Source: Porticoccaceae bacterium (GTDB lineage Bacteria > Pseudomonadota > Gammaproteobacteria > Pseudomonadales > Porticoccaceae). From it: a stretch of DNA of 49,360 bases. The stretch lies in contig JARGOV010000017.1 of assembly GCA_029212965.1 (NCBI GenBank), forward strand, positions 2,193 to 51,552. Direction: 5' to 3'. This document shows positions 35,068 to 44,652 of this stretch, in pieces (positions within the stretch are counted from its first letter, which is position 1; each line of letters begins with the position of its first letter). The notes under the pieces were generated by a model, which was not told where the DNA came from, ran no database searches, and worked only from the letters and a program-made list of their open reading frames with translations. The position numbers were made by a program, and so were the translations under genes.

Positions 35068-35957
35068 CAACCAACATTCTCCTACTCGGCGCCGACGGAC
35101 AAGTGGGCTGGGAGTTGCGCCGCTCGCTGTTGAGTGTCGGCAGGGTCACCGCCATCACTCGCCAACATTGTAAACTCACTGACAAAGCCGCCGTTACAGC
35201 CCTCATCGCCAGCCATAACCCCGACATTATTGTTAACGCTGTCGCCTACACCGCCGTTGATTTAGCCGAAGATGAAAGCGAGCAAGCCTATGCTCTCAAC
35301 CGTGATCTGCCCACCCTGCTCGGCGAGCTAGCGCGCCAGCGAGATATTCTCTTGGTTGATTACTCCACCGACTATGTGTTTGACGGCAGCAAAAAAGAAC
35401 CCTATTTCGAACACGACCAAACCGCACCCGCCAATGTATACGGCACCAGTAAACTGGCAGGGCTGCAGGCTTTACAGGCTAGCGGCTGCCGATATTTGGT
35501 GTTTCGCGTTAGCTGGGTCTACTCGGCGCGGCGCGGTAACTTTATTAAAACGATTCTGCGGCTCGCCGCTGAGCGCGACGCACTTAATATTGTCAGCGAC
35601 CAAATCGGCAGCCCAACACCAGCCAGCTTGATTGGTGATGTCACTGCCAATTGTTTACTGCTACTCGCCGTGGGGATCGGCCAGACAGGGGTTTATCACT
35701 TAGCACCCACCGGACAAACCAGCTGGCACGGTCTGGCACAAGAAATTGTTCGCCATGGACAAGCCCTCGGTATGTCCTTCGCCATCAAGCCCGAAGCCAT
35801 TCAACCAATACCGGCCTCAGACTATCCTACCCCAGCACAACGACCAGCCAATTCAGTGATGAACACCGATAAACTGCAACGGGCTTTCAAGTTACAATTA
35901 CCCCACTGGCAGGAACCACTGGCACACCTGCTGCAAGAGATCAGCACACGTAGTTAA
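35064..35957 (+). CDS. rmlD: dTDP-4-dehydrorhamnose reductase
   Basis: The last step of dTDP-L-rhamnose synthesis: NADPH-dependent reduction of dTDP-4-keto-rhamnose. The 297-residue protein has GADGQVG (9-15), a STDYVFDG block and a VYGTSKLAG Tyr/Lys motif. The ATG at 35064 overlaps the rmlB stop. Together with rmlB, rmlA and rmlC it gives a complete rhamnose nucleotide pathway, in the order B-D-A-C. Confidence 0.94.
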   Translation: MTTNILLLGADGQVGWELRRSLLSVGRVTAITRQHCKLTDKAAVTALIASHNPDIIVNAVAYTAVDLAEDESEQAYALNRDLPTLLGELARQRDILLVDYSTDYVFDGSKKEPYFEHDQTAPANVYGTSKLAGLQALQASGCRYLVFRVSWVYSARRGNFIKTILRLAAERDALNIVSDQIGSPTPASLIGDVTANCLLLLAVGIGQTGVYHLAPTGQTSWHGLAQEIVRHGQALGMSFAIKPEAIQPIPASDYPTPAQRPANSVMNTDKLQRAFKLQLPHWQEPLAHLLQEISTRS

Positions 35958-36003
35958 TTATTGAGTCATTAGACAGCATGTTGTAAACAAGGAATGCATA
36001 AGC

Positions 36004-36888
36004 ATGAGTCAACGTAAAGGCATTATTCTCGCCGGTGGTTCGGGCACACGCCTCTACCCCATTACTCAAGTTATCTCCAAACAATTGCTGCCAATTTACG
36101 ACAAACCGATGATTTACTACCCTCTCTCGACGCTGATGCTGGCGGGTATTAAAGATATTTTGCTCATCTCCACCCCCCAAGATACCCCCCGCTTTGAACA
36201 ACTGCTCGGCGACGGCAGCCAGTGGGGTCTGAACATTCAGTATGCTGTTCAGGCGTCGCCCGATGGACTTGCTCAGGCCTTTATTATTGGCAAAGCATTC
36301 CTCGGCTCTAGCCCCTCTGCGTTAATTCTTGGAGACAATCTATATTACGGCCACAACCTCAGCCAACTGTTACAGCGAGCCAATAAGGTAGAAAATGGCA
36401 GCACGGTGTTTGCCTATCCGGTACACGACCCCGAGCGCTACGGCGTGGTTCAATTTGATGCCACGGGCAAAGCGGTGAGCATCGAAGAAAAGCCTACACA
36501 CCCCAAGTCTCGTTACGCGGTCACCGGTCTGTACTTTTATGACAATCAAGTGGTCGACATTGCTGAGCAGATCAAACCCAGCCCCCGTGGCGAACTGGAA
36601 ATTACGGACGTCAATCAGATTTACCTCGACAAACAACAACTCAATGTCGAAAACCTGGGCCGCGGTGCTGCCTGGCTCGACACCGGCACTCACGAGTCTC
36701 TGCTTGAAGCAGCAAGCTTTATAAAAACCATCGAAACCCGACAGGGCTTGAAAATAGCCTGCCTCGAAGAAATCGCCTATCGCATGGGCTATATCGATGC
36801 AGCACAAGTTGAAACACTCGCCGAACCCCTGAAGAAAAATGGCTATGGCCAATACCTGCTACAAATTTTAAAAGAAGAAATTTTTTAA
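36004..36888 (+). CDS. rmlA: Glucose-1-phosphate thymidylyltransferase
   Basis: Makes dTDP-glucose from glucose-1-phosphate and dTTP, the first step of the rhamnose pathway. The 294-residue protein shows the nucleotide-binding GGSGTRLYP and [17 protein letters not shown] motifs, [10 protein letters not shown] and VEEKP-like [11 protein letters not shown]. Length and motifs are standard. AAGGA lies upstream of the ATG. It follows rmlD by 46 bp. Confidence 0.95.
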   Translation: MSQRKGIILAGGSGTRLYPITQVISKQLLPIYDKPMIYYPLSTLMLAGIKDILLISTPQDTPRFEQLLGDGSQWGLNIQYAVQASPDGLAQAFIIGKAFLGSSPSALILGDNLYYGHNLSQLLQRANKVENGSTVFAYPVHDPERYGVVQFDATGKAVSIEEKPTHPKSRYAVTGLYFYDNQVVDIAEQIKPSPRGELEITDVNQIYLDKQQLNVENLGRGAAWLDTGTHESLLEAASFIKTIETRQGLKIACLEEIAYRMGYIDAAQVETLAEPLKKNGYGQYLLQILKEEIF

Positions 36889-36925
36889 TCAGAACTGGAC
36901 GTTTCATCCCTAAAAAGGCCAAGTA

Positions 36926-37477
36926 ATGGAAGTCGAACACACCGAAATACCCGAAGTCGTACTGATTAAACCTGTGGTCTACGGCGACGAGCGTGGTTAT
37001 TTTAAAGAAACCTTCCATCAACAGCGCTACGCCGAATTGGGCATTGAACGCAATTTTGTGCAAGATAATGTTTCTTTTTCAAGCCGAGGGGTATTGCGTG
37101 GCCTACACTATCAATGGCCCAACCCACAGGGTAAATTGCTCTATGTCTTGCAAGGTGAAATCTTCGATGTCGCGGTAGATATTCGCGCCAACTCACCCAC
37201 CTTCGGCCACTGGGTGGGGCGCTTTTTATCTTCAGACAATCATCACCAATTATGGATACCCGAGGGCTTTGCCCATGGTTTTCTAGTGACCAGCGACACA
37301 GCATTAATCACTTATAAATGTACCGATCTCTATCACCCCGCCGACGAAGGCTGTGTGCAATGGAATGACCCAGCCATCGGTATCAACTGGCCGTTGGATC
37401 GCATAGAGGGTGCACCCAGCCTGTCGGGCAAAGACCAGCAGGGTAAATCATTAGCCGATTCGGTCCTTGAAAACTAA
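36926..37477 (+). CDS. rmlC: dTDP-4-dehydrorhamnose 3,5-epimerase
   Basis: Epimerises dTDP-4-keto-6-deoxyglucose at C3 and C5. The 183-residue cupin has His61 in GVLRGLHYQ as catalytic base, Tyr136 in YKCTDLYHP as the likely acid, and WIPEGFAHGF typical of RmlC. Its stop shares one base with the start of the next gene (TAATG), so translation is coupled to the amidotransferase-like gene. Confidence 0.94.
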   Translation: MEVEHTEIPEVVLIKPVVYGDERGYFKETFHQQRYAELGIERNFVQDNVSFSSRGVLRGLHYQWPNPQGKLLYVLQGEIFDVAVDIRANSPTFGHWVGRFLSSDNHHQLWIPEGFAHGFLVTSDTALITYKCTDLYHPADEGCVQWNDPAIGINWPLDRIEGAPSLSGKDQQGKSLADSVLEN

Positions 37478-39402
37478 TGCCTACAACTTCAAATCTCAAT
37501 ATGCCCAGTAATCGCAGCCCCAGCAATCTAAAACCGCCTACACTCACCCAAGGACTCGCCGGTTGGTTCTTACCCAATGCTGCGCCGCACAATGCCTATA
37601 TTGAACTTGACGCTATGTTGGCGGGCTTAAATACTTCGTTAAATGTCGACACCCATGCCAGCAATGTGTATTCCTGTGCCGTCACAGACAAGCTCTACCC
37701 ACTGAACAACAGAAGTACAGACAAAGGCATGGTCGCTATTATTGGCCACCCCCAGTGGAAAAGTACTCATCTGGCAAACATTGCGGCACAGACCAGCCAT
37801 AGCGCCGCACTCGCAGTCGCTTATGGAGAAGACAGTAACAATTTCCTTAATCAGCTCGGTGGCAGCTTTGCCTTTATGATTATTGATACTGTCAACAATA
37901 CTGTACTAGCCGGCGTTGATCGTCTCTGCCATTTTCCGCTGTACTATGCCCAGCCTAAAACTAGCCAAACTAAAGACGGATTGATCTTTGGCTCATCGGC
38001 CAGTACCGTGCTGTCTCACAGCTCTATTGAGCGTAGAATTCAGCCTCAGGGCATTTACGACTTTATATATTTCCACATGGTACCCAGTCCCGTTTCTATC
38101 TATCAGGGTCTGTCTAAACTCCCCGCCGGACATTACCTAAAATACAGTAGCGGCCACTTAGAAATACACAACTACTGGCAGCCCCATTTCTCAGAAAGCT
38201 CAAATAAAAGCTTTCGCGCCATGAGCAAAGAACTGCGACCCCAGCTTAAATCTGCCGTCAGTCGCGCCGTTACTGACTACACCACCACCGGCGCTTTTCT
38301 CAGTGGTGGTCTCGACAGCTCTAGCGTCACCGGCATGCTCTCTGAATTGAGCGAAGGCCAGGCCCGTGCCTACTCCATTGGCTTTGCCGCCGAAGGTTAT
38401 GACGAAATGGCCTACGCCCGCATTAGCGCGAAGAAATTTGGCGTTAAACTCAACGAGTACTACGTCACTCCCGATGATGTCGTCGAGGCACTACCCGACA
38501 TCGCCACCAGCTACGACGAACCCTTCGGCAATTCATCCGCCCTACCCGCCTATTTTTGCGCCAAGCTCGCTGCCGAAGACGGTATCAAATGCCTGCTCGC
38601 CGGTGACGGTGGTGATGAAATATTTGCCGGCAACGAGCGTTACGCCAAACAGGACATATTTGAGGCTTACCACAAAATTCCCGCTGCGTTGCGCAGCCAT
38701 TTTATAGAGCCTTTAACGCAGGCCCTGCCAAAAGAGATAGCCCTGGCGGCCAAGGCAAAAAGTTATATAGACCAGGCGAACGTGCCCCTGCCCGATCGTT
38801 TGCAAAGCTATAACTTTCTCAACCGTCATCGTCCGGAAGAAATATTTTCCAGCGACTTTCTTGCGCAAATAAACACCGCCTCGCCAGCCGCTCTGCAACA
38901 ACAGATTTACCAACGGCCACCCGACGCATCAACCTTAAACCGCATGCTCTATCTTGACTGGCAATTCACCCTGGCCGACAACGACCTGAGAAAGGTTAGC
39001 CATATGTGCTCTGTGGCTGGCGTGGAGGTCACCTACCCTATGCTCGACGATGAGCTACTTGCCTTTGCCTGCCAGATACCCAGCCAGTGGAAGATCAAGG
39101 GTAAAAACCTGCGCCACTTCTACAAAAAAGCCCTGCACAACTGGCTGCCCGATGAAACCATCAATAAGAAAAAACAAGGCTTCGGCCTGCCCTTCGGCGT
39201 GTGGATGCAAAGTCACCAGCCATTGCAAGAAATGGCCTATGACAATTTATTAAAACTTAAAAAGAGGCAATGGCTGAATTCAGGCTTTATTGATGAACTC
39301 ATAGACCTGCACCGAAATGGCCATGCGGCCTATTACGGCGAGTTAATTTGGGTGTTGACTGTACTCGAGCTATGGCTAGATGCTCGTTTTGATGCCCCCT
39401 AA
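37477..39402 (+). CDS. Asparagine-synthase-like amidotransferase with degenerate glutaminase domain
   Basis: A 641-residue relative of AsnB. The C-terminal ATP-pyrophosphatase domain is intact: FLSGGLDSSS (residues 274-283), GDGGDEIFAGNERY, and LRKVSHMCSVAGVEVTYPMLDDE. The N-terminal domain keeps the fold marks (LGGSFAFMIID, VDRLCHFPLYY) but the chain starts MPTTSNLN, so Cys2, the glutamine-hydrolysing nucleophile, is missing. It may use free ammonia, another amine or a partner, or form another adenylate-dependent amide. Polysaccharide loci often carry AsnB relatives that make uronamides; ugd and the epimerase at 2-4 kb could supply uronic acids. The true substrate is unknown. Confidence 0.85.
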   Translation: MPTTSNLNMPSNRSPSNLKPPTLTQGLAGWFLPNAAPHNAYIELDAMLAGLNTSLNVDTHASNVYSCAVTDKLYPLNNRSTDKGMVAIIGHPQWKSTHLANIAAQTSHSAALAVAYGEDSNNFLNQLGGSFAFMIIDTVNNTVLAGVDRLCHFPLYYAQPKTSQTKDGLIFGSSASTVLSHSSIERRIQPQGIYDFIYFHMVPSPVSIYQGLSKLPAGHYLKYSSGHLEIHNYWQPHFSESSNKSFRAMSKELRPQLKSAVSRAVTDYTTTGAFLSGGLDSSSVTGMLSELSEGQARAYSIGFAAEGYDEMAYARISAKKFGVKLNEYYVTPDDVVEALPDIATSYDEPFGNSSALPAYFCAKLAAEDGIKCLLAGDGGDEIFAGNERYAKQDIFEAYHKIPAALRSHFIEPLTQALPKEIALAAKAKSYIDQANVPLPDRLQSYNFLNRHRPEEIFSSDFLAQINTASPAALQQQIYQRPPDASTLNRMLYLDWQFTLADNDLRKVSHMCSVAGVEVTYPMLDDELLAFACQIPSQWKIKGKNLRHFYKKALHNWLPDETINKKKQGFGLPFGVWMQSHQPLQEMAYDNLLKLKKRQWLNSGFIDELIDLHRNGHAAYYGELIWVLTVLELWLDARFDAP

Positions 39403-39475
39403 ACCGATTATTCAAGGGCAAGAAGGGCACGCTGAACAAGTATGCCAACTATCCTGAATGATGGAGGCTGAACTA

Positions 39476-41908
39476 ATGACAAGAAAAAAACAGCTCCCAG
39501 CATTACTGATCGGCTGTCTCGTTTACACAATTTTTGTTATTTATGGCAGTCTGGTCCCACTGGACTTTATTTATCGCCCATGGAATGAAGCCTTGGCTAC
39601 ATTTCAGAATATCCGCTTTTTAAATTTGGGTATTGGCTCCAGAGCTGACTGGGTTGCCAATATTCTACTATTTATTCCGCTCACCTTCCTGTGGGCAGCA
39701 TTCTTCCATCAAAACTTAGCTCGCTTTCGCTATGTTATAGCCCTGATGATCCTGATTATCGCGGCCGGCCTAAGTGTATCCATCGAATTTACACAAATCT
39801 TTTTCCCTCAAAGAACCGTATCAATCAACGACATCATTGCTGAAATAACCGGCGCTATTGCCGGCCTCGTGATATGGCGGTGTTACGGACATCACTTCAA
39901 CACCTGGTTTAAACGCTGGTCGACAAACAGAGCGCCAGCAGGCAGGTATGAACAACTTCTCTATATTTATATTGCCATCATATTTGGCTACAACTTACTT
40001 CCTCTTGACCTCACCAACAGTCCTGTCGAGATCTATCACAAATGGGTTGAGGGAAAAATCCACATCATTCCTTTTTTTTCCAGCTTTGAACATGGAATAA
40101 GCAGCTTTTTGTACGGCATTTTCGTCGATATCATCATATGGGTGCCTGTTTCTTTTCTATGGATTCTCAGTGCAAAGAAAACCTTAGGCCAGGCTTTTAA
40201 ATGGTCGTGGTTTAGCGCGTTATTATTAGAGTTTTTACAAATCTTCGTTTACTCACGTGTCAGCGATTCGGCGGATTTGATAACAGCAGCTCTTGGAGCT
40301 GGGTTAGGCGTTTTTTTTGCCAAGAAATATCAACCCACACCTGCCAGCAATCCCATAATTAACAGCAATACCGCTGCCGAGAAAACAGCTCTTACTCGTG
40401 TCAATCAATCACTAACAGCGCCCTTGGCTTTGGTAGCGGGGTGGTCTGTCATACTTTTCCTTGTATTTTGGTTTCCGTATGATTTTCGGCTCGAACCTCA
40501 GCTTATAAAAGAACGCTTACCTCAGCTATATAGAGCGCCATTTTCGGCTTATTATTATGGCACTGAATTTCGAGCCATAACCTCCTTATTGAGCAAACTC
40601 GCCTTTTTCTTTCCTCTTGGCGTGTTGATTGCTCACTTAAAGGCAGTCTTACCCAACAACTGGCCCAGCAGTCTCGTTTCAACATTCATGGCCTTATGTT
40701 TAATGGGTATCGCCGCTTCGGTGGAACTTGGGCAGATTCTTCTGCCAGAGAAAAGTATCGACAGCGCTGATATTCTCGTCGCTATATTAGGGGGGGGACT
40801 CGGTTATTTCGCGTATCAATTTATCACTGGCGGCCATGGGGCCGTCCCAAGCTCGTCAAGAGACCCCAGACAAAGCAATAGTTTAAAAAGTGAAACATCC
40901 TCGAAACAGCAACCCACACCTATTTTGGCTAGAGCTCGTCGTTTGAACAAAGCTAACCACCAGCACGAAGCACTGCCACAACACAGTTTCCTCAGCTCAC
41001 CGTGGTTACTGCCCGTGCAATGGTTAATCGTCGCGCTTGCCTTTTATTTAATCGAAAATATAGCGGCTATTCCCTACAATGTCAGGGAGTTGGTCTCGAC
41101 TTCAACTTTATTCGAACGGCTAATTTTTGCCTCAGCGCTGTTGTGTGCAATCTGGCCACTGCTATTCGCAACCCGCGCCTACTGCACACGACATATCTCT
41201 GGCAAACAATTTTCTGCCATTGTCATCCTTCAGCCCTTTATTCTTTACGGCCTGCTGAGGCTGTCAGTGCCCCTCGAAAGCATCCACGACATTGTGGGCT
41301 ACCCTGTTATCTCTACCGCTTTTGGCCTGGAATCAATGCTCCGATTCGCCGCCTTATATGCATTGCCATCCTGGGCGCTTATCAGTGCCGTTATTGTCCT
41401 ACTTCACCCTGCCGCCAATCGTTTATTTGCCTGTTTTTTTCTGGGGATAATGACTCTTATCATCTGGCACTGGGTCGTTGTTAGCTCAGCAGCCACTGAT
41501 AATTTAACTGAACTGTTTCGCGACGGCGGTAACTGGCGGTCAACACTTTTGCTGGCCGGTTGGTTTATATGCTTAACAACCACCCTGATAACGGCCTTGA
41601 AAATAATCAGTGGTCAGAGTAAACACTGGTTGTTGGCCTTGCTCGCTATCGCTATTTCCTTTCCCCTGAGCTATTGGGTTCTCAACCAGGCATTAGAAAT
41701 TGTCATTATTAAGTATGATCAGGTTTTTTCAGGGTTACAGTTTTTACTCAGCCCTGATCGAGACCACTTTGTTGCCGAACAAGACTTGCTATTACGTTAC
41801 TTCCTAGCTTACTTTGTGCTATTAACTGGGCTGGGATGGCTGGGAATTTTGGCAACAACTTGCAAGCTACCCAAATCAACACAGGCAAAACACCTCGCTA
41901 AACCATAA
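39476..41908 (+). CDS. Large membrane protein with three VanZ-like domains
   Basis: An 810-residue inner-membrane protein. Three successive VanZ-like units are visible: about 10-137 (ANILLFIPLTF, IEFTQIFFPQRTVSINDI), 165-285 (LEFLQIFVYSRVSDSADLI) and 322-450 (VELGQILLPEKSIDSADIL). Each has an E-x-x-Q then a D-x-x-D-like pattern after a helix pair. A polar linker (455-510) leads to a C-terminal region with about seven more membrane helices and no recognised domain. GGAGG 8 bases before the ATG at 39476 decides that start. VanZ proteins are linked to glycopeptide resistance and envelope glycan, but their activity is unknown. The location suggests a role in polysaccharide assembly. Confidence 0.82.
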   Translation: MTRKKQLPALLIGCLVYTIFVIYGSLVPLDFIYRPWNEALATFQNIRFLNLGIGSRADWVANILLFIPLTFLWAAFFHQNLARFRYVIALMILIIAAGLSVSIEFTQIFFPQRTVSINDIIAEITGAIAGLVIWRCYGHHFNTWFKRWSTNRAPAGRYEQLLYIYIAIIFGYNLLPLDLTNSPVEIYHKWVEGKIHIIPFFSSFEHGISSFLYGIFVDIIIWVPVSFLWILSAKKTLGQAFKWSWFSALLLEFLQIFVYSRVSDSADLITAALGAGLGVFFAKKYQPTPASNPIINSNTAAEKTALTRVNQSLTAPLALVAGWSVILFLVFWFPYDFRLEPQLIKERLPQLYRAPFSAYYYGTEFRAITSLLSKLAFFFPLGVLIAHLKAVLPNNWPSSLVSTFMALCLMGIAASVELGQILLPEKSIDSADILVAILGGGLGYFAYQFITGGHGAVPSSSRDPRQSNSLKSETSSKQQPTPILARARRLNKANHQHEALPQHSFLSSPWLLPVQWLIVALAFYLIENIAAIPYNVRELVSTSTLFERLIFASALLCAIWPLLFATRAYCTRHISGKQFSAIVILQPFILYGLLRLSVPLESIHDIVGYPVISTAFGLESMLRFAALYALPSWALISAVIVLLHPAANRLFACFFLGIMTLIIWHWVVVSSAATDNLTELFRDGGNWRSTLLLAGWFICLTTTLITALKIISGQSKHWLLALLAIAISFPLSYWVLNQALEIVIIKYDQVFSGLQFLLSPDRDHFVAEQDLLLRYFLAYFVLLTGLGWLGILATTCKLPKSTQAKHLAKP

Positions 41909-42041
41909 GCAAACTACAAACAGCCCTAAGCTCTAATCACGTACCATCTGACAAACCAGCTTTGCTAAAATATAAATGGGGTAGTACTCACTGACAATGC
42001 CGACGACAGGCCCCGACAAAATAGTCATACAGGGAAAGTTA

Positions 42042-43430
42042 ATGTACCCCAAAATTGTCAAAAATTTACTCTTCCCTCTGCACGAAAAAATCATGCGCAG
42101 GCCCACCTTTGACTTCGCTGCCGAGCTGGAAAAAACCCAGTGGCTGAGTCGCGATGCCCTTGAACAACGCCAGCTCGACAAACTCAAAGCCCTGCTGAAT
42201 ATCGCAGTAGCCCACTCGCCCTGGCATGCCGAGCGCATTTACAAGGCACAAATACCTTTAACAGCAAACCAAACACTGAGTTTTACAGACCTCGCTCGTC
42301 TTCCCACGATGGATAAAAGCGACGCTCAAAGCCACCGCGAGCAAATAGCCTGGGCCGGTGTGCCCGGTGGCCGAAGTCTATACAATACAGGGGGCTCAAG
42401 CGGCCAGCCGCTCATTTTCTACTACGGCAAAGAACGCCAGGCCTCCGATGCGGCAAATAGAATGCGTGCACGTCGCTGGTGGGGTATTAATGTTGGGGAA
42501 AGAGAAGTCTTTCTCTGGGGCGCACCAGTTGAGCTGGCAAAAACAGATCGCATTAAGCAGTTTCGTGATCGCTTAATGAACCAGCTGCTGCTGAATGCTT
42601 TTGAAATGTCTCCCGACAGCATGCAGCGCTACATCCAGGCCATCGAAAAATTTCAGCCGACCTGCATTTATGGGTACGCCAGCAGCCTAACCCTATTCGC
42701 CAAGCATATAGAAACCCAGGGCAAGCTCCCCCACCTACCTCAGTTGAAAGTGGTTTGCACCACCGGTGAGCCCCTTTACCCCAATCAGCGCGCCATTATT
42801 CAGCGCGTTTTTGGTGTACCTGTCGCCAACGAATACGGCAGCCGAGATGCAGGGTTTATTGCCCATGAATCGCCAGAAGGCCAAATGCTCGCCTCGAACG
42901 AAACCATGATTTTAGAAATTCTCGACCCCAGTGGTCAGCCAGTGGCTGCAGGCGAAATTGGTGAGGCGGTAATTACGGGCTTACATTCCCAGGCCCAGCC
43001 TTTTATCCGCTATCGCACAGGCGACATGATCAAAGCCAGCGCTGAACAGTGTAAAGCCGACCGGGGGTTACAGGTGATTGACGAAGTGGTCGGCCGTTCA
43101 ACCGACTTCATTGTCGCCGCCGACGGCACCATTATGCATGCCCTCGCCGTTATTTATGTTTTGCGTGCCATAGAAGGCATGGGCGAATTTAAAATTATTC
43201 AGCACAGTACGACAGAGCTGGAAGTGCAATTTGTGCCCGCTGATGACTACGCTAACGACAACCGCTGGCAGACAGTAGCCGAACAGGAAATAACGCAGCA
43301 GCTCAAACAACGTCTGGGCCAAAGCACCAACATCATTTTAAAGAAAACGGACAAAATACCATCGGAAAAGTCGGGCAAGCATCGCTATGTGGTCAGTCAT
43401 GTTGCACTACCCGAAGGGTATACTGGCTAA
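42042..43430 (+). CDS. PaaK-like adenylate-forming enzyme in the polysaccharide locus
   Basis: A 462-residue member of the phenylacetate-CoA ligase (PaaK/CapK) family. The ATP loop reads YNTGGSSGQPL, and NEYGSRDAGFIAHES, RYRTGDM and GRSTDFIVAADG match adenylation-domain core motifs. AGGGAAAG 7 bases before the ATG at 42042 supports that start over the in-frame ATG at 41997. CapK-type members occur in capsule and O-antigen loci, where they are thought to activate a carboxylic acid for decoration of the glycan. Here it lies between the VanZ protein and glycosyltransferases. The acid is unknown. Confidence 0.86.
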   Translation: MYPKIVKNLLFPLHEKIMRRPTFDFAAELEKTQWLSRDALEQRQLDKLKALLNIAVAHSPWHAERIYKAQIPLTANQTLSFTDLARLPTMDKSDAQSHREQIAWAGVPGGRSLYNTGGSSGQPLIFYYGKERQASDAANRMRARRWWGINVGEREVFLWGAPVELAKTDRIKQFRDRLMNQLLLNAFEMSPDSMQRYIQAIEKFQPTCIYGYASSLTLFAKHIETQGKLPHLPQLKVVCTTGEPLYPNQRAIIQRVFGVPVANEYGSRDAGFIAHESPEGQMLASNETMILEILDPSGQPVAAGEIGEAVITGLHSQAQPFIRYRTGDMIKASAEQCKADRGLQVIDEVVGRSTDFIVAADGTIMHALAVIYVLRAIEGMGEFKIIQHSTTELEVQFVPADDYANDNRWQTVAEQEITQQLKQRLGQSTNIILKKTDKIPSEKSGKHRYVVSHVALPEGYTG

Positions 43431-43443
43431 GGCCCATCAATCC

Positions 43444-44424
43444 ATGAAAATTAGCACCATCATTCCCACCTATAACAACGCAGATTATATTGAGGAGGCC
43501 ATCAATAGTGTCCTCGCTCAATCCCATCCCGTTGATGAAATCATTGTTATCGACGACGGCTCAAGCGACGATACCGAAACACGTGTCAATGCGATAGCAC
43601 AAAAAACCGACAAGCTCAGCTACATCAAGCAACACAATCAAGGGCCATCTGTGGCCCGCAACCATGGCATTGAATTAGCCAATGGCGACTGGATTGCCTT
43701 TCTCGATGCCGACGACCGCTGGCCAAAAAATAAAATAGCTCTGCAAATAGCCGCCCTTCAACGTGAGCCAAGCCTACAACTCATTGCAGGCGACATGGCA
43801 GAAACCGACCAACAAGGCAATGTACAGGTCGAATCGGTACTCGCCAAACATCAACTACTTGAACCCTTTAAACGCCTTGCTGGTCGGCCTCTCAATAACG
43901 CACTTACTGCTTTGGTGAACAAAAACTTTATTCCCACCGGCACCGTGCTGGTCAAGAGAAGCGCCCTGATCGAGACTGGAAGCTTCAACCCTGGCATTCA
44001 CTTTGGCGAAGACCTTGAACTGTGGGCCAAAATAGCCTGCCACCACCCCATCACCTGCCTGCCCGAGCGGCTCATGTATCGCCGCCAACACGGCGCGAAT
44101 GCCACGCAAAACACCGGCCCTATGTTGGAAGATTTAGTCAAAGTCATGAATTCGGTTAGCCATTACGGTACCAAGCAACTAAAACAGCAGGGCACAAAGC
44201 CAAGTTCACTGGTCGCCTCTGCGCTCACCGGTCTAGGCTATTGGCACTTTAAACAGAGCAACTACAAACAAGCTCGAAAAGTTTTCGTCACTAGCGTGAA
44301 AACGCAAATCAGTAAACGTGCATTGCTTTACGCTGCGATATGCCTGCTGCCAGAGACAGTGATTAAAAGGCTAAAGGCGCTAAAGCAAAAAAGCACCAAG
44401 CTCCCCCCACGACCAACTATCTAA
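43444..44424 (+). CDS. Glycosyltransferase family 2
   Basis: A 326-residue GT-A fold transferase: STIIPTYNNADYIEEAINSVLAQ opens the protein, DDGSSDDT is the nucleotide-sugar motif and FLDADD the metal-binding DxD. A second block with HFGEDLELWAKIACH and the C-terminal helices are usual for GT2 enzymes that build repeat units. The ATG at 43444 lies 13 bp after the preceding stop; an in-frame ATG inside that gene (43387) is less likely. It acts at the cytoplasmic membrane face; the sugar is unknown. Confidence 0.9.
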   Translation: MKISTIIPTYNNADYIEEAINSVLAQSHPVDEIIVIDDGSSDDTETRVNAIAQKTDKLSYIKQHNQGPSVARNHGIELANGDWIAFLDADDRWPKNKIALQIAALQREPSLQLIAGDMAETDQQGNVQVESVLAKHQLLEPFKRLAGRPLNNALTALVNKNFIPTGTVLVKRSALIETGSFNPGIHFGEDLELWAKIACHHPITCLPERLMYRRQHGANATQNTGPMLEDLVKVMNSVSHYGTKQLKQQGTKPSSLVASALTGLGYWHFKQSNYKQARKVFVTSVKTQISKRALLYAAICLLPETVIKRLKALKQKSTKLPPRPTI

Positions 44425-44652
44425 ACCCTTAATAAAACCACTGGTCGCTGTGCTCTAAAACCAGGCGATAGGGGCTGCTAAAATATCGTTGGTTATATTG
44501 CCTAGACGTGACCTAGAACATGACATAGCTCGGCTAATCCCATAAAATCCCGCACAATAGCAAGTCTTCAACCACCCATAGCAGTAAGGAAATGGGCATT
44601 GCATAACAACCAACAAGGAACACGGGTTCTCACATAAACCCAGACAGTCACA

